Source: Cohnella candidum
GTDB taxonomy: Bacteria > Bacillota > Bacilli > Paenibacillales > Paenibacillaceae
Assembly: GCF_003713065.1 (NCBI RefSeq)
Contig: NZ_CP033433.1
Location: forward strand, 1,089,001 to 1,153,000
Direction: 5' to 3'
Length of the DNA stretch: 64,000 nucleotides
The notes beneath the pieces are model-generated. The model made no database searches, was not told where the DNA came from, and saw only the letters and a program-made list of their open reading frames with translations. Shown here piece by piece: positions 9,428 to 18,587 of the stretch. How positions within the stretch are numbered: the first letter of the stretch is position 1; every line of letters begins with the position of its first letter. The position numbers and the translations under genes are program-made.

Positions 9428-10280
9428 TCAGGCAGAAGCGCTCCGGCAATTGGTACATACGCGCGAGCTTCCCAAAATCACCACGACGCGGATTGTGACC
9501 GTCACCAGCGGCAAAGGCGGTGTCGGGAAGTCCAACTTCAGCCTCAATTTCGCGATGGCCTTGCAGAAACGGGGTTACAGCGTGCTCGTATTCGATGCGG
9601 ACATCGGAATGGCCAACATCGACGTGCTGCTAGGAACGCCTGCCCAATACAATCTGTTCCATTTGCTGAAGAGGGAAAAAACGATCTGGGAGATCATCCA
9701 GACTGCGCCGAGCGGACTTCAATTCATCGCCGGCGGTTCGGGATTCCAGGAGCTTCTCCGCCTCACCGAAGAAGAGCTGGAATATTTCGCCGAGCAGGTC
9801 GGCTTGCTGAACGGGCACGTGGATTTCCTGCTCTTCGATACCGGCGCCGGATTGTCGAAGGAAACGCTCCGGTTCATCCTCGCCGCGGAAGAAACGATCG
9901 TCGTGACGACGCCGGAACCGACGTCCATCACCGACGCTTACGCGCTCATCAAAATGGTCAAGTCGATGGGGAACGACGTCCCGTTCCGCCTCGTCGTCAA
10001 CCGGGTGGGAGATGATCGGGAGGGCAAGCAGACGGCCGACAACATCCAGCAGGTGGCGGCCAAGTATTTGGGAATCGAGCTGCCGGTGCTGGGCTACATC
10101 CCCGACGATACGAACGTGTCCAAGGCGGTCAAACGGCAAACGCCGTTGACGTCGGCTTTCCCGGACAGCGCTGCGACAAGGGGAATCGATCGGATCGCCG
10201 CGAACTTCCTGCATGAAGAAAGGGCGAAACCGCGCGGCGTGACCGGTTTCCTGCAGCGAATGAAACGGCTGTGGACTTAA
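9420..10280 (+). CDS. flhG: MinD-like ATPase FlhG (YlxH/FleN)
   Basis: 286-residue ParA/MinD-type ATPase that controls flagellar number and position with FlhF. The deviant Walker A motif SGKGGVGKSN lies at residues 30-39 and a DADIGMANIDVLLG block follows, as in FleN/FlhG. The N-terminal QAEALRQLV resembles the DQAxxLR motif that activates FlhF GTPase. A basic amphipathic C-terminus (TGFLQRMKRLWT) fits a membrane-targeting helix. It overlaps flhF by 8 nt. Confidence 0.95.
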   Translation: MNDQAEALRQLVHTRELPKITTTRIVTVTSGKGGVGKSNFSLNFAMALQKRGYSVLVFDADIGMANIDVLLGTPAQYNLFHLLKREKTIWEIIQTAPSGLQFIAGGSGFQELLRLTEEELEYFAEQVGLLNGHVDFLLFDTGAGLSKETLRFILAAEETIVVTTPEPTSITDAYALIKMVKSMGNDVPFRLVVNRVGDDREGKQTADNIQQVAAKYLGIELPVLGYIPDDTNVSKAVKRQTPLTSAFPDSAATRGIDRIAANFLHEERAKPRGVTGFLQRMKRLWT

Positions 10281-10352
10281 CCCGACATTTCGTCGCTTCA
10301 TCTTAAAGTGATCTCCGGCATTTCGAATCCGCCGCGAAAGGAGCCAAGTGAA

Positions 10353-11858
10353 ATGACCGTTCATCGCGTATTGATCGTCGACGATTCCAAATTCATGCGC
10401 AGAGTGCTCAGCGATATGGTCAACGCGGACGATGCTTTCACGGTGGCGGCTACGGCCTCCGACGGGGAAGATGCGGTCCGGCTCGCTTTCGAGCTGAAAC
10501 CGGACATCATCACGATGGATATGGAAATGCCGCGGATGAACGGTCTCGAGGCCTTGCAGCGGATCATGTCGGTGCATCCGATTCCCGTCATCATGCTGTC
10601 GGCGGTGACGGACAATGGAACCCGCGAGACCATCAAGGCGCTTCAATACGGGGCATTCGACTTCGTTCGAAAGCCGGATCGCTCCGTAAACTTGGACATC
10701 GGAGAAGTGAGCGACTACCTGCTCGAGAAGCTCCGAATCGCTGCGGAATCGATCCGCAGCGGCTCGTGGCGGATGCTGCCGGCGGTAGAGCTTAAGCCCG
10801 AGCGTGAAACGGATTCGGATACGCCGCCGCTTTCGCAAGACGGGGAGGAGGCAAGGCCGCAGGGACCGCCCGGCGGACGCGACGAGGCTCCTACTCTAAG
10901 CGAATCGAAGATCAGCGCGGTAAAGAAGGTACCGCCGGACGAACCCGCGGCCGGCGTTTCCCCGGCGGCCGCTCCCGCGATAAGGCCAGAACCCGGCGGC
11001 GCGAAGCGAACGGCGGATCTTCGCAAGAACGGCCCGCCTGCAGCGGCCGCCAAGCCGGAGCGGCAGGCAAAGCCGGCAGAATCGCGCAAGCCGGCTGAAC
11101 CTCCGTCAACCGGGCAGAAGCTCCGCAAGCCGGAGCCCCCGCGGATCGACGCGGCGCGTACGTCTACGGCGGCGCCCGCGGAGCAGAAAGCTCCGGCCAA
11201 ACTGCCGGCTCCGGCACAACATCCGCCGGATCGGCCGGACGAGGCCAAGCCGAACAAGAGGTCGTCCACGTTCACCCAAATCGTGGCGCTGGGGACCTCG
11301 ACGGGAGGTCCGCGCGCGCTGCACGAAGTGCTGACGAAGCTGCCGGGAGATTTCGAAGCTCCGGTTCTCGTCGTCCAGCACATGCCGCCGAAGTTCACCC
11401 ACTCGCTGGCCCAGAGGTTGGATTCCTTCAGCGCGATCCGAGTGCGCGAGGCAGAGCAGGGCGAGCTGCTGGAGACCGGCACGGCTTACATCGCCCCGGG
11501 CGGAAAGCAGATGTCGGTCGCCAAGGAGGCATCCGGGAAGTACCGGATCAAGCTGACGGAGGAAGGACCGCGAAGCGGGCACATGCCGAGCGTGGACGTG
11601 CTGTTCGAATCGCTGGTCGGACATCGAGGGCTGAATCGACATGCCGTGCTCATGACGGGCATGGGAAGCGACGGGGCCAAGGGCATGAAGGCGCTGAAGG
11701 AAGACGGGGCGGAAACCCGCATCGCGGAATCGGAAGAGACTTGCGTCGTCTACGGAATGCCGCGTTCCGCGGTGGAGCTCGGGGCCGTCTCGCACGTCGT
11801 ACCGCTTCCTCAGATCGCTTCGGTTCTCGTACGCGAAGTAAGGTCCCGTATCAAATGA
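10353..11858 (+). CDS. cheB: Protein-glutamate methylesterase CheB with long linker
   Basis: 501 residues: a receiver domain (residues 1-120, phospho-acceptor D56), a linker, and a methylesterase/deamidase domain from about residue 308. Catalytic Ser is in GTSTGG, His in VVQHMP and Asp in MTGMGSDG. It demethylates chemoreceptors. CheB proteins are usually about 350 residues; here the linker of some 170 residues is rich in Ala, Pro, Lys and Glu. ATG 10353 is preceded by AAAGGAG at 9 nt; an in-frame GTG at 10308 has no Shine-Dalgarno sequence. cheA follows. Confidence 0.95.
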   Translation: MTVHRVLIVDDSKFMRRVLSDMVNADDAFTVAATASDGEDAVRLAFELKPDIITMDMEMPRMNGLEALQRIMSVHPIPVIMLSAVTDNGTRETIKALQYGAFDFVRKPDRSVNLDIGEVSDYLLEKLRIAAESIRSGSWRMLPAVELKPERETDSDTPPLSQDGEEARPQGPPGGRDEAPTLSESKISAVKKVPPDEPAAGVSPAAAPAIRPEPGGAKRTADLRKNGPPAAAAKPERQAKPAESRKPAEPPSTGQKLRKPEPPRIDAARTSTAAPAEQKAPAKLPAPAQHPPDRPDEAKPNKRSSTFTQIVALGTSTGGPRALHEVLTKLPGDFEAPVLVVQHMPPKFTHSLAQRLDSFSAIRVREAEQGELLETGTAYIAPGGKQMSVAKEASGKYRIKLTEEGPRSGHMPSVDVLFESLVGHRGLNRHAVLMTGMGSDGAKGMKALKEDGAETRIAESEETCVVYGMPRSAVELGAVSHVVPLPQIASVLVREVRSRIK

Positions 11859-11901
11859 CAGTCAGGCAAGTCAGTCGACGCTAACAGGAGGTGTCCGGCC
11901 A

Positions 11902-13944
11902 GTGGAAATGAATCAGTATATGTCGATTTTCATCGACGAAGCCAACGATCATTTGCAATCCCTTAACGAGAATATGCTCCGCCTGGAGCAGCAGCCGGAA
12001 GACATCAACATCGTGCAGGTCATTTTCCGTTCCGCGCATACCCTCAAAGGGATGTCCGCGACGATGGGATTCGAGGATCTCGCTTCCCTGACGCATGAAA
12101 TGGAAAACGTGCTCGATCTGGTTCGGAACAGCAAGCTTACGATGAACGGTACGATTTTCGATACGCTGTTCAAATGCCTGGACGCGCTGGAAGGCATGGT
12201 TCAAGACGTCGTCGCCGGGGGAACCGGCAAACGCGACGTCGCCGATCTGGTTACCCGCCTCAAAGCGATCGTCAAAGGCGAAGCCGCTGCTCCGGTTGCG
12301 GCAGCCAAGCCCGCCGCGCCGGAAACCTCCGCGTCGCTTATGCTCGACCAATATCAGCAGTCCGTGTTGATCCAATCGCTGGAAAGCGGACACCAAGCCT
12401 ATTACATCGATGTAACGGTCCGAGAGGATTGCCTGCTCAAAGCGGCTCGCGCCTATATGGTGTTCGACGTGCTGGAACGGAACGGGGAAGTGGTCAAATC
12501 GCACCCGTCCGTCCAAGATATCGAGCAGGAGAAATTCGAACGGAGTTTCTCGGTCTATTACATTACCAAAACGGACGAAGCGACGTTAAAGGACCAAGTT
12601 TCCCGCGTCTCCGAGATCGAATCCGTCCAGATGACCGCGGTGGACAAGTCCTCGATCGAGGAAATGAACCGTGCGCCGGAAGAAGCGGCACCGACCGCCG
12701 CCCCTGCGGCAGCTTCGCCGGCCGCTCCGGCAACGCCTGCGGCCGAAGGCGCAGCGGCTCCACGGCCTGCGGCGGCGGCTTCCGGTAGCGCCGCTCCCCG
12801 TACGATCCGCGTCGACATCGAGCGCCTCGATTCTCTGATGAACCTGTTCAGCGAACTGCTGATCGACCGGGTTCGGCTGGAACAGCTGGCCTCGGAGGTT
12901 AAGCGCAACGACCTGACCGAAACCGTGGAACACATGGCCCGCGTCAGCAGCGATCTGCAAAACATCGTGCTCAAGCTTCGCATGGTGCCAGTGGACAGCG
13001 TCTTTAACCGGTTCCCCCGCATGGTGCGCGACTTGGCCCGCTCCTTGGACAAGAAAGTGGACTTGGTCATTTCCGGCGCCGAAACCGAGCTTGACCGGAC
13101 GGTTATCGACGAGATCGGCGACCCGCTGGTCCACTTGATCCGCAACGCCGTCGACCACGGCGTGGAGCCGATCGCGGACCGGCTTCAGGCCGGCAAGCCG
13201 GAGACGGGCACGGTGCATCTTCGCGCTTACCACAGCGGCAACCACGTGTTCATCGAAATCGAGGAAGACGGCCGCGGCATCAACCGGGCCAAGGTGCTCG
13301 AAACCGCGATCAAACGCGGCGTGCTGACCGCCGAAACGGCCAAAACGCTCGGCGACGACGAAGTGAACATGCTGATCTTCGCCGCGGGCTTCAGCACGGC
13401 GGACAAGGTCTCCGACATTTCCGGACGCGGCGTCGGTCTCGACGTGGTGAAATCCAAAATCGAGTCGCTCGGCGGTCACGTTTCCGTCACCTCGACGCTC
13501 GGCAAAGGCACGAAGTTCTCGATTCAGCTGCCGCTGACGCTGTCCATCATTTCCGCCATGCTGATCAAGCTCGGTTCCGAGAAATACGCATTCCCGCTGT
13601 CTTCCATCGTTGAGACGGCGACCGTCAAACGGGCCGACATCCGGACCCTTCACGGAACTCGGATCGTGGAATACCGGCAGTCGATCGTTCCCGTCGTTTC
13701 GCTGGCGGAGCTGGTGCAATCGCCGGACTACCGCGACGAAGGGGAAACGGAAACCGAAATGCTCGTCATCCGCAAGGGAGACAAGTTGGCCGCGGTCCTG
13801 GTAGACGAGTTCATCGGTCAAAGCGAAATCGTCCTCAAGACGCTCGGCAAGTACATGACCAACCTGGAAATGGTTTCCGGCGCGACGATCCTCGGTGACG
13901 GCCAGGTGGCCCTGATCATCGACCCCAACGCCTTGATCAAGTAA
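11902..13944 (+). CDS. cheA: Chemotaxis histidine kinase CheA
   Basis: 680 residues. The Hpt domain carries phospho-His H46 (RSAHTLKG). A CheY/CheB-binding P2 region spans about residues 150-255, then an Ala/Pro linker, the dimerisation domain (about 295-360), the HATPase_c domain with N box HLIRNAVDHG and G boxes EEDGRGI and GRGVGLDVV, and a C-terminal CheW-like domain. It autophosphorylates in response to receptors and feeds CheY and CheB. The GTG start is chosen because AGGAGGTG lies about 10 nt upstream; ATG 11908 would sit too far away. Confidence 0.97.
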   Translation: MEMNQYMSIFIDEANDHLQSLNENMLRLEQQPEDINIVQVIFRSAHTLKGMSATMGFEDLASLTHEMENVLDLVRNSKLTMNGTIFDTLFKCLDALEGMVQDVVAGGTGKRDVADLVTRLKAIVKGEAAAPVAAAKPAAPETSASLMLDQYQQSVLIQSLESGHQAYYIDVTVREDCLLKAARAYMVFDVLERNGEVVKSHPSVQDIEQEKFERSFSVYYITKTDEATLKDQVSRVSEIESVQMTAVDKSSIEEMNRAPEEAAPTAAPAAASPAAPATPAAEGAAAPRPAAAASGSAAPRTIRVDIERLDSLMNLFSELLIDRVRLEQLASEVKRNDLTETVEHMARVSSDLQNIVLKLRMVPVDSVFNRFPRMVRDLARSLDKKVDLVISGAETELDRTVIDEIGDPLVHLIRNAVDHGVEPIADRLQAGKPETGTVHLRAYHSGNHVFIEIEEDGRGINRAKVLETAIKRGVLTAETAKTLGDDEVNMLIFAAGFSTADKVSDISGRGVGLDVVKSKIESLGGHVSVTSTLGKGTKFSIQLPLTLSIISAMLIKLGSEKYAFPLSSIVETATVKRADIRTLHGTRIVEYRQSIVPVVSLAELVQSPDYRDEGETETEMLVIRKGDKLAAVLVDEFIGQSEIVLKTLGKYMTNLEMVSGATILGDGQVALIIDPNALIK

Positions 13945-13974
13945 GAAGGAAGCCCAAACGGAGGAGGAGCACGC

Positions 13975-14442
13975 ATGGCAGAAGAGCTGAAAGTCATTGT
14001 CTTTACGTTGGCGCACGAAGAATACGGCATTGAGGTCGACAAGGTCAAAACGATCGAACGGATGTCCCCGATCACCCGGGTTCCGAAAACCCCGCCTTTC
14101 GTCAAAGGGGTCATCAACCTGAGAGGCGTCGTCATTCCGGTCATCGACCTTCGCGGGCGGTTCGGCCTTCCCGAGACGGAGCCGACCGACAATTCCCGGA
14201 TCATCATCGTTGCGGCGGACGAGCTTGAGGTCGGCTTCATCGTGGATTCCGCGAACGACGTTCTCGACGTCATGAGCGACACGATCGAAACCCCTCCGGA
14301 AGTCGTCGGCGGCGTGAAAGCCAAATATTTGAGCGGCGTCGCCAAAGTCGGCGAGAACCGCCTGCTCATTTTGCTGCACTTGGCGGAAGTGCTGAATCGT
14401 TCCGAGATCATCCAGCTGGAACGCGTCGGGAGCGAATCGTGA
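13975..14442 (+). CDS. cheW: Chemotaxis coupling protein CheW
   Basis: 155-residue single CheW domain that links CheA to methyl-accepting receptors. Family blocks are FVKGVINLRGVVIPVIDLR (about residues 42-60) and the hydrophobic core VFTLAHEEYGIEVDKVKTIE at the start. ATG 13975 follows GGAGGAGG. The stop overlaps the cheC GTG by 4 nt. Length and order (cheA-cheW-cheC-cheD) are standard for Bacillota. Confidence 0.97.
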   Translation: MAEELKVIVFTLAHEEYGIEVDKVKTIERMSPITRVPKTPPFVKGVINLRGVVIPVIDLRGRFGLPETEPTDNSRIIIVAADELEVGFIVDSANDVLDVMSDTIETPPEVVGGVKAKYLSGVAKVGENRLLILLHLAEVLNRSEIIQLERVGSES

Positions 14443-15059
14443 GCCTGTTCCAGAACGACGCCGACTTTAAGATGGACGTGCTCCGCGAAGTCGGCAACAT
14501 CGGGGCGGGCAATGCGGCGACGGCCATGTCCCGGCTGCTTAACAAACCCGTGGACATGGCGGTTCCGACGGTCAGCCTGCTTCCGTTCGAGGAAATCTCG
14601 GAGCGCGTCGGCGGCTCGGAAGCCATCGTGGTGGCGATTTTCCTCCGGGTGGACGGAGACGCTCCGGGGAACATGTTCTTCATCATTTCGAAGGATTCGG
14701 CCCGCCGCATCCTACAGGGCTTGCTTTCGTTCGAAGCCGGAGAAGAAGACGAATACACAGAGATGGAGCTTTCCGCGCTCTGCGAAATCGGCAACATTCT
14801 GGCCGGTTCGTACTTGTCTTCGCTCGGCGATTTGACGGGGCTTTACATGTCGCCGTCGGTGCCTTCCATCGCCGTCGACATGGCCGGGGCGATTCTGAGT
14901 TACGGTTTGCTCCAATTCGGAACGATGGGCGACGACGCGCTGCTCATCGATACGACGTTCCTGGAGGGCAATCAAGAGGCGGAAGGCCACTTCTTCCTCA
15001 TTCCGGATCCGGAGTCTTTCGAAAAGCTGTTCCGGTCGCTTGGGGTGCCGGTGGAATGA
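14439..15059 (+). CDS. cheC: CheY-P phosphatase CheC
   Basis: 206 residues with two phosphatase helices: LREVGNIGAGNAATAM near residue 13 and LCEIGNILAGSYLSSL near residue 114, each with the E-x2-N signature. CheC hydrolyses CheY-P and also binds CheD, which raises its activity. The start is GTG overlapping the cheW stop; no in-frame ATG is suitably placed. The stop overlaps cheD (ATGA), which fits equal production of the two partners. Confidence 0.96.
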   Translation: MSLFQNDADFKMDVLREVGNIGAGNAATAMSRLLNKPVDMAVPTVSLLPFEEISERVGGSEAIVVAIFLRVDGDAPGNMFFIISKDSARRILQGLLSFEAGEEDEYTEMELSALCEIGNILAGSYLSSLGDLTGLYMSPSVPSIAVDMAGAILSYGLLQFGTMGDDALLIDTTFLEGNQEAEGHFFLIPDPESFEKLFRSLGVPVE

Positions 15060-15550
15060 CCGAATCCACGATCGTCAAAGTCGGAATGGCAGATTTGAAC
15101 GTCGCAAGCGGCGGAGCGGTGCTGAAAACGACGGGGCTCGGTTCATGCGTCGGCGTCACGCTCTTCGATCCCGCCGTGAAAGCGGCCGGGATGGCCCACA
15201 TCATGCTGCCTTCGTCCGAAATCGCCCGCGAAGGGCAGCTCAACATCGCGAAATACGCGGATACGGCGCTTCCGGAGCTGATCCGCCGCATGAAGTCCAT
15301 CGGAGCCGATCCGAAGCGTTTGGTCGCCAAAATGGCGGGAGGGGCCCAAATGTTCGCCTTTGCCGGCGGCAGCGATTCGATGAGGATCGGCCCCCGCAAC
15401 GTCGAATCGACCAAGCTCGCTTTGGAATCGTTCGGTATCCCGCTTCTCGCCGAGGATACCGGCGCGAATTACGGCCGGACGGTGGAAATCGACAGCGGAA
15501 CCGGTATCTTCACCATCCGGAGCGTCCAGTTCGGAGTAAAGGAGATTTAG
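15056..15550 (+). CDS. cheD: Chemoreceptor glutamine deamidase CheD
   Basis: 164-residue CheD. The catalytic Cys is in LGSCVGVTLFD (about residue 29) and the His in GMAHIMLPSS (about residue 45). It deamidates receptor glutamines and, in Bacillus, exchanges between receptors and CheC as a feedback signal. The gene overlaps cheC by 4 nt. The next gene begins one base after its stop. Confidence 0.96.
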   Translation: MTESTIVKVGMADLNVASGGAVLKTTGLGSCVGVTLFDPAVKAAGMAHIMLPSSEIAREGQLNIAKYADTALPELIRRMKSIGADPKRLVAKMAGGAQMFAFAGGSDSMRIGPRNVESTKLALESFGIPLLAEDTGANYGRTVEIDSGTGIFTIRSVQFGVKEI

Positions 15551-15551
15551 C

Positions 15552-15962
15552 ATGATCGGTTCCTGGCGTTGGAATGCCGCGTTCGGCGGGTTTGGCGCGG
15601 CTTTGACTTTTCTCATCTCGCTGGGAAACAACCCGCTGCTGACTACGCTCATTCGATCCGTTTACGCCTTCATCGCATTCGCCATTTTGACGTTCGCCTT
15701 ACGTTTTGTGCTCGCCCAGCTGCTCCCGTCGTCCCGTCCCGATCGAGATACGCAACTCGAGGAAGACCGCGGCAACGTCCTCGACCTGGTAACCCCCGGC
15801 GAGGAAGAATCCTTGGGCGAAATGCTGAAGGAACAATGGTCCGACGGTAAAGACAGCCCGGTAAGCGGATTTCAGCCTTTGCAGCCTAAACGGCTCGTAT
15901 CGCTGGACAATCCCAATCCGGAGGAAGTGGTTCAGGCGATACGCCGCCTGACCGACGAATAA
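15552..15962 (+). CDS. Small membrane protein between cheD and sigD, unknown function
   Basis: 136 residues, not recognised. Two hydrophobic helices lie at about residues 8-25 and 33-57 (SVYAFIAFAILTFALRFVLA), followed by an acidic, soluble C-terminal half (LEEDRGN, GEEESLGEMLKEQWS) that ends in PEEVVQAIRRLTDE. It sits tightly between cheD and sigD (1 nt after cheD, 16 nt before sigD), so it is surely co-transcribed with motility genes. B. subtilis has no gene here. A role in motility or in SigD control is only a guess from position. Confidence 0.8.
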   Translation: MIGSWRWNAAFGGFGAALTFLISLGNNPLLTTLIRSVYAFIAFAILTFALRFVLAQLLPSSRPDRDTQLEEDRGNVLDLVTPGEEESLGEMLKEQWSDGKDSPVSGFQPLQPKRLVSLDNPNPEEVVQAIRRLTDE

Positions 15963-15978
15963 GGAAGGTGAAGCATTA

Positions 15979-16767
15979 ATGGTCGATCAACCCCGATCCA
16001 GGTTATCCCACCAAGATTTGTGGATGCGCTGGAAAGAAGCAGGCGATCCGGACGCCAGAAAGCTGCTGATCGAGCATTATTTGCCGTTAGTGGAGTATGT
16101 TTCGAGCCGAATGGCCGCGTCTTTGCCCAAAAACGTAACCAAAGACGATTTGGCCAGCCATGGCGTCATGGGGCTTATCGACGCCATCGAGAAATTCGAC
16201 TATCGGCGAGGGTTGCAATTCGAAACCTACGCCTCTTGGCGCATTCGCGGCGCGATCATCGACGGGCTGCGCCATGGGGACTGGGTTCCTCGATCGGTTC
16301 GTGACAAAGCGAAAAAAATGGAAGACGCATACGCCGTCCTGGAACAGCGGCATCTCCGCTCGGCGACGGACGAGGAAGTGTGCGGCTACCTGAACATAAC
16401 CGAGAAAGAGTTTCAGCAAATGCTGCAGGAAGTGGCGGTCGCGGCGGTGTGCTCCCTGGAGGATCCGATCCGGGAAGAAGAGTCCGAGACCCGATTGTCG
16501 CTGCTCGTTGACGATAAGGCGCTGAATCCGGAATCCAAAGTCCATGAGACGTACTTGAAAGAGACGCTCATGCAGGGTTTGGAACGATTGACGGAAAAAG
16601 AACGCACGGTCGTCTCCTTGTTTTACTACGAGGACCTTTCGTTAAGCGAAATCGCCGAGGTGATGTCCCTGTCGCCCTCCCGGATCTCCCAGCTTCATTC
16701 GAAAGCGATTTTGAGGCTCCGGGGCGCGCTCGCCAAACAAAAGGAACAACTGCTGCACAACGGATGA
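15979..16767 (+). CDS. sigD: Flagellar/motility sigma factor SigD (FliA family)
   Basis: 262-residue sigma-70 family factor of the FliA type. Region 2 (VEYVSSRMAASLPKNV, then YASWRIRGAIIDGLRHGDWV) and region 4 (SLSEIAEVMSLSPSRISQLHS, a helix-turn-helix) are clear. It directs late flagellar, chemotaxis and autolysin genes in Bacillota and is held by the anti-sigma FlgM. AAGGAAGGTG lies before ATG 15979. As in B. subtilis it lies near the 3' end of the fla/che operon, where its level depends on full-length transcription. Confidence 0.97.
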   Translation: MVDQPRSRLSHQDLWMRWKEAGDPDARKLLIEHYLPLVEYVSSRMAASLPKNVTKDDLASHGVMGLIDAIEKFDYRRGLQFETYASWRIRGAIIDGLRHGDWVPRSVRDKAKKMEDAYAVLEQRHLRSATDEEVCGYLNITEKEFQQMLQEVAVAAVCSLEDPIREEESETRLSLLVDDKALNPESKVHETYLKETLMQGLERLTEKERTVVSLFYYEDLSLSEIAEVMSLSPSRISQLHSKAILRLRGALAKQKEQLLHNG

Positions 16768-16783
16768 TAAGGAGGCGCTGCTC

Positions 16784-18199
16784 TTGGCTGGCCATGAATC
16801 GACGCAACTCCAAGACTTGCTTCAGGTAACGGTTTCCGAGGATAAAATGTACGCCTATTTGATCTTCCGCAGAGTGGAAGGCGAAGTCAGGCTGACGGTG
16901 CGGGATTTGGAGGACTACCTCGCTTCCCAGGGAGTCAAGTTCGGGCTGCAGCAGGATCTGCTTTATTTGATCTCGCAACGGCCGCAAGACTTCTTTTTCA
17001 ACCAGAACGCCGTCGCCGTCGGCACGCCCCCCACGAACGGGTTGGACGGCAGCATTCGCCTCCTGTACGATCTGGAAGATCTCAAAAACAACCGTCCGTC
17101 CGAACGCGAGGATGGCAGCGTCGACTTCAAGCAGGTAAGCCAGTTGGCCAACGTCAAAGCCGGGCAGCTGATCGCGGAACGCGTTCCCCCCGTTCCCGGA
17201 AAACCGGGAAAAGCGGTAACCGGGGAAGACGTGTCTTGCAAGGAAGGCAAGGAAGTGAATTTCAAAATCGGGAAAAACGTCGTCGTCAATCCCGAAAAAA
17301 CCGCGATGTACGCGGCGATCGACGGTCTCGTCACCAAAACGGAGAAGGAAAAGCTCAACGTCTTCCCGGTCTACGAAGTGAACGGGGACGTCGACTACAA
17401 TATCGGCAACATCGATTTCGTCGGTACGGTCGTCATCCGCGGCAACATCTTGACCGGATTCCGGGTCAAAGCTTCCGGCGACATCCGGGTGACCGGCGGC
17501 GTCGAAGGCGCGGAAGTCGAATCGGAAGGCTCCATCGACATTTCCGGAGGCATCATCGGCAGCAACAAGGGTTACGTGAAAGCCGGCCGCAACGTGAAAT
17601 GCTCGTTCATCTTGGAAGGCAACGTCCACGCGGGCGAAGACATTTTAGTGAGCCAGAGCATCATGCACTCCAACGTCCGCGCCGGCCGCAACGTCGACTG
17701 CGTCGGCACGAAAGGCCTGCTTGTCGGGGGCATCGTCCAGGCGGGGGAGAAAGTGACGGCCCGGGTCATCGGCAACACGATGTCGACCGCTACATCCGTC
17801 GAAGTGGGCGTACGGCCGGAGCTTCGCCAAGAACTGCTGGATTTGCGCCAGCAGCTCCGCGGGCTGTCGGAGAATCTGGACAAAACGGAGAAAGCGCTCA
17901 GCCTTCTTGACCAGATGGCCGCCGTCGGCCAATTGGCTCCTGATAAGCTGGCGCTTCGCGTCAAATTGACCGCCACCAAGAAACAAGCGGTAGAAGAGAT
18001 GCAAACGGCCAAAGAACGGGTACTGGAAATCGAGAAAACGCTGGAAGACGCGACCTCATCCCGGGTCGACGTCACCCACACGATTTACGGCGGCACCAAA
18101 ATCGTCGTCGGACGGTACACCCGGTTCGTGAAGGACAGCGTGCAGCGCGTGTCGTTCCGCTTCATGGACGGGGACATCGCGATGGTGCCGTTCAACTGA
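16784..18199 (+). CDS. FapA family protein (DUF342, flagellar assembly protein A type)
   Basis: 471 residues matching the DUF342/FapA family. The middle has a repetitive Gly/Val-rich beta-helix-like stretch (GDVDYNIGNIDFVGTVVIRG, GDIRVTGGVEGAEVESEGSI, AGRNVKCSFILEGNVHAGED). A coiled coil (about residues 345-425, LRQELLDLRQQLRGLSENL) precedes a short C-terminal domain. The function is poorly defined; homologues occur near flagellar and polar-development genes. TTG is the start because AAGGAGGCG lies 8 nt before it. It is 16 nt after sigD and so part of the same operon. Confidence 0.85.
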   Translation: MAGHESTQLQDLLQVTVSEDKMYAYLIFRRVEGEVRLTVRDLEDYLASQGVKFGLQQDLLYLISQRPQDFFFNQNAVAVGTPPTNGLDGSIRLLYDLEDLKNNRPSEREDGSVDFKQVSQLANVKAGQLIAERVPPVPGKPGKAVTGEDVSCKEGKEVNFKIGKNVVVNPEKTAMYAAIDGLVTKTEKEKLNVFPVYEVNGDVDYNIGNIDFVGTVVIRGNILTGFRVKASGDIRVTGGVEGAEVESEGSIDISGGIIGSNKGYVKAGRNVKCSFILEGNVHAGEDILVSQSIMHSNVRAGRNVDCVGTKGLLVGGIVQAGEKVTARVIGNTMSTATSVEVGVRPELRQELLDLRQQLRGLSENLDKTEKALSLLDQMAAVGQLAPDKLALRVKLTATKKQAVEEMQTAKERVLEIEKTLEDATSSRVDVTHTIYGGTKIVVGRYTRFVKDSVQRVSFRFMDGDIAMVPFN

Positions 18200-18233
18200 C
18201 CGTACTTTATCCCTTGAAGGGAGGAGATCGGCC

Positions 18234-18551
18234 GTGAGCTACAAATCGATCGATCTGCAAACCTCGCTTCCACGGACGGCGGAGCTTACGCCGTTGGCCC
18301 AGCAGCAACAACACCGTCCCATCTCCGATCAAGCCATGCTGGCCCAGCAAACCGTCAAAACCGCGGAACAGCAAGCCCAGCGAATGACCAAATCCGAATC
18401 CTCCGCCAAGGGGGAAATCAAGGATCGGCAGCAGAGGGGACAGGACAGGCAGCCGGGCCAAGGAAGAAAGCCGTCCGGCGGTTCGGAACAGGAGCAGGGA
18501 AACCGCTCCGAGCATCCTTACAAGGGAAAACATATCGACTACATGGGATAA
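18234..18551 (+). CDS. Small Gln-rich hydrophilic protein, unknown
   Basis: 105 residues, not recognised. It is very hydrophilic, with Gln-rich stretches (PLAQQQQHRPISDQ, TVKTAEQQAQRMTK) and a basic, Gly/Gln-rich C-terminus. No transmembrane segment or known motif is visible, and most of it is probably disordered or coiled. A good Shine-Dalgarno (GGGAGGAG) precedes the GTG start and it fits the spacing of its operon neighbours, so I accept it as a gene. It may be an operon accessory protein, without evidence for a role. Confidence 0.7.
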   Translation: MSYKSIDLQTSLPRTAELTPLAQQQQHRPISDQAMLAQQTVKTAEQQAQRMTKSESSAKGEIKDRQQRGQDRQPGQGRKPSGGSEQEQGNRSEHPYKGKHIDYMG

Positions 18552-18587
18552 ACATCAACGCCGCCGGGAAAGGGGACACAGGAAACC

